From UBA4661 sp002405405 (GTDB lineage: Bacteria > Bacteroidota > Ignavibacteria > Kapaibacteriales > UBA4661): 7,119 nucleotides of DNA. The position numbers were made by a program, and so were the translations under genes. The stretch spans positions 1 to 7,119 of the forward strand of contig DAIUAL010000175.1 in NCBI GenBank assembly GCA_036847245.1, written 5' to 3'. Shown in pieces: positions 5,721 through 7,119 of this stretch (within the stretch, counting starts at the first letter, position 1; each line of letters opens with the position of its first letter). Under the pieces are notes generated by a model. The model had not been told where the DNA came from, ran no database searches, and saw only the letters and a program-made list of their open reading frames with translations.

Positions 5721-6524
5721 ATGGGGGTATCGAATATGAAACAATGGAATACAAGACAACAGTGTTGCTGGGTAGGATACCGCACACTACTCGTCTGCCT
5801 TATACTCGTCATCGCGGGGGTATGTATGCTTCCGGCATGGGTGCAAGCGCGAGGATATGGTAGTGCCGATACAACGCTTCTCCAAAGTGATACAACTATG
5901 CAGGAGCAAGCAGACAGTACAGCAATACGCGATCACAGCAATGACTCCGATAGCACTATTGTACAACAAGGGCGTACAGGATTATGGGGCATGCAGTTTG
6001 GAATGTCCTTTGCGATTTTAGGAAATGGATTTTCAATTAGGGATATTTTTCGAGGGTTGAATACGGCTTTTAGTGGCAAATACTGGGCATCGGAGTCCTC
6101 TGCATGGCTCGCAGGGTGTAGTATCAATTATACAAATGATTTTTCACGCTTTCATAGCTATGAGATATTGGCTGGCTATGAGTACCATACAACATCATGG
6201 GATAATGTATCGCCCTATATCGGAGCAAATGCTACAGTAGGAATAAGAACTGTTAAAACACCTATTTATAACAATCAGACTCAAGGACAAGACTTGCTCA
6301 CATCAGTGAATTCTTACACAGCGTCTGCAACTCTGCGCGTAGGATTTGAATGGTTCATTCTACCCTATCTTTCTCTCAGTGGCGAACAGCAAATTGCCGT
6401 GCGCTATGATATTCAGGGTCCACTCGAAACGAACATATTCGCTCGACATCCAGCACAACGACCACCCAGTGTAGCTTACATTACAACGCCGGCAACCTTT
6501 CTTCAGTTGAGTGTGTACTTCTGA
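5721..6524 (+). CDS. Exported outer-membrane beta-barrel-like protein, 267 aa, family not recognised
   Basis: The start is supported by AGAGG (5710-5714) six bases before the ATG. A signal peptide has its hydrophobic core at about 22-38 (TLLVCLILVIAGVCMLP) and likely cleavage after VQA (41-43). Residues 44-86 are a polar, D/S/T/Q-rich linker. From about 87 the sequence alternates polar and hydrophobic residues with many aromatic and glycine positions (MQFGMSFAI, YEILAGYEYH, ATLRVGFEWF, YLSLSGEQQIAVRY). It ends in FLQLSVYF, and a terminal phenylalanine is typical of barrels inserted by the BAM complex. I do not recognise a named family. The next gene encodes a related protein sharing YWA and GYEYH at equivalent places. 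Its position after a T9SS cargo gene recalls adhesin/outer-membrane-partner pairs, but no PorP/SprF signature is evident, so that role is speculative. Confidence 0.75.
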   Translation: MGVSNMKQWNTRQQCCWVGYRTLLVCLILVIAGVCMLPAWVQARGYGSADTTLLQSDTTMQEQADSTAIRDHSNDSDSTIVQQGRTGLWGMQFGMSFAILGNGFSIRDIFRGLNTAFSGKYWASESSAWLAGCSINYTNDFSRFHSYEILAGYEYHTTSWDNVSPYIGANATVGIRTVKTPIYNNQTQGQDLLTSVNSYTASATLRVGFEWFILPYLSLSGEQQIAVRYDIQGPLETNIFARHPAQRPPSVAYITTPATFLQLSVYF

Positions 6525-6553
6525 GTTTTCAAGGGTCATTCGATCAAGTATTT

Positions 6554-6574
6554 GCGCTCTAACGCTCTTTTTTT
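6554..6574 (+). terminator. Weak candidate terminator (T-run after a short repeat)
   Basis: CGCTCT occurs twice (6555-6560 and 6563-6568), and the second copy leads into a run of seven T (6568-6574), 30 bases after the stop codon of the 267-aa gene. Only a three-base GCG/CGC stem can form before the T-run, so the hairpin part is poor. The T-run and position are the only support. Confidence 0.25.
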
Positions 6575-6647
6575 CGACAACATTTTTCACTCGATATCTA
6601 TGTTTTCAGTTATGTCTTCAATTTGTATTACCAGTATTGTAAGAGTG

Positions 6648-7112
6648 ATGCACCCAAGTATTTTCAAGAGGATTATCAGGATGCTTTGTATGCTATGGAG
6701 TATCATCATTATTGCTTGTACTCCACCCGTCTTGGCATATGGTACTGATACTCTATCGAAAAAAGCTGATACCACGCAGAAGAAATCATCACCGGTAGAA
6801 AAACGCTCCATAACACCGCCCACAGGTACGATTGGGTTTGGTTTTGATGCAAACAATATCTTACAGCTCAATTTTCTCTCTTTGGCGTATGGTATCAATT
6901 CACGGTACTGGGCTGGTGCAAACTCTGTGCTGACCGGAGAGATAAATGCCTATCGAAATCAAGGTACTCTTATCGAGCAATCCACAGGCAATCCGATTGC
7001 AAGACAAATCAACAGTGGAATTTCTTTGCGTTTGGGGTATGAATATCATTTCCGTACACGTACAGGGATTTCTCATTTTGTCGATGGATATGTTCGGTAT
7101 GCGATAGAGTAG
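6648..7112 (+). CDS. Shortened paralogue of the preceding outer-membrane protein, 154 aa, possibly broken
   Basis: The start is uncertain. ATG 6648 gives a basic n-region (MHPSIFKRIIR) before the hydrophobic core LWSIIIIA and is preferred. ATG 6681 has a better Shine-Dalgarno sequence (AAGAGG, nine bases away) but loses the basic residues. Cleavage could follow VLA (28-30), or IIAC could act as a lipobox. A polar K/S/T/P linker (31-58) precedes a beta-rich region that matches the upstream protein: TGxxGFGF near 59, then SRYWAGANS (85-93) against GKYWASESS, and LGYEYH (129-134) against AGYEYH. The upstream protein continues for about 110 residues after this GYEYH, while this one stops after 20. 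The final strands and terminal phenylalanine of a barrel are absent. It may be a pseudogene, a natural short form, or a gene continuing by frameshift beyond the window edge. Confidence 0.6.
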   Translation: MHPSIFKRIIRMLCMLWSIIIIACTPPVLAYGTDTLSKKADTTQKKSSPVEKRSITPPTGTIGFGFDANNILQLNFLSLAYGINSRYWAGANSVLTGEINAYRNQGTLIEQSTGNPIARQINSGISLRLGYEYHFRTRTGISHFVDGYVRYAIE

Positions 7113-7119
7113 CTAGAGT

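Overview
The window most likely comes from a flagellated member of the Bacteroidota/Chlorobiota (FCB) group, for example Kapabacteria or Ignavibacteria. It holds the C-terminal part of a flagellar M-ring gene (fliF), a protein with a type A sorting domain of the type IX secretion system (T9SS), and a lipid A-type acyltransferase typical of an outer-membrane bacterium. T9SS is confined to the FCB group, and few FCB lineages also keep flagella, so the lineage call is an inference from that combination. All confident genes lie on the + strand.

Layout. Positions 2-1198 are the 3' part of fliF, followed by a gap of about 340 bases without a credible gene but with a 9-bp hairpin. A tRNA-Arg(CCG) gene lies at 1538-1611 and is followed by a strong hairpin terminator. 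An LpxL/HtrB-family acyltransferase (1710-2588) and a NarL/LuxR-type response regulator (2724-3488) follow. Next is a 585-base intergenic region (3489-4073). It contains an array of TACTAC hexamers set about one DNA helical turn apart, a 7-bp-arm palindrome with related half-sites, and a possible 53-codon basic ORF. The right side encodes exported proteins: a 511-aa T9SS cargo protein with cysteine-bearing Ig/PKD-like modules (4074-5609), a 267-aa outer-membrane beta-barrel-like protein (5721-6524), and a related but much shorter second copy (6648-7112).

How the parts may work together. The left half is housekeeping and motility: M-ring, tRNA and lipid A acylation. The right half looks like a cell-surface locus, with a secreted multi-module protein followed by two related outer-membrane proteins. 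The response regulator lies just upstream of the phased repeat array and the surface genes, with no histidine kinase in view. A local regulatory circuit is a reasonable but untested inference. The repeat array is the most unusual element and is not explained by any gene.
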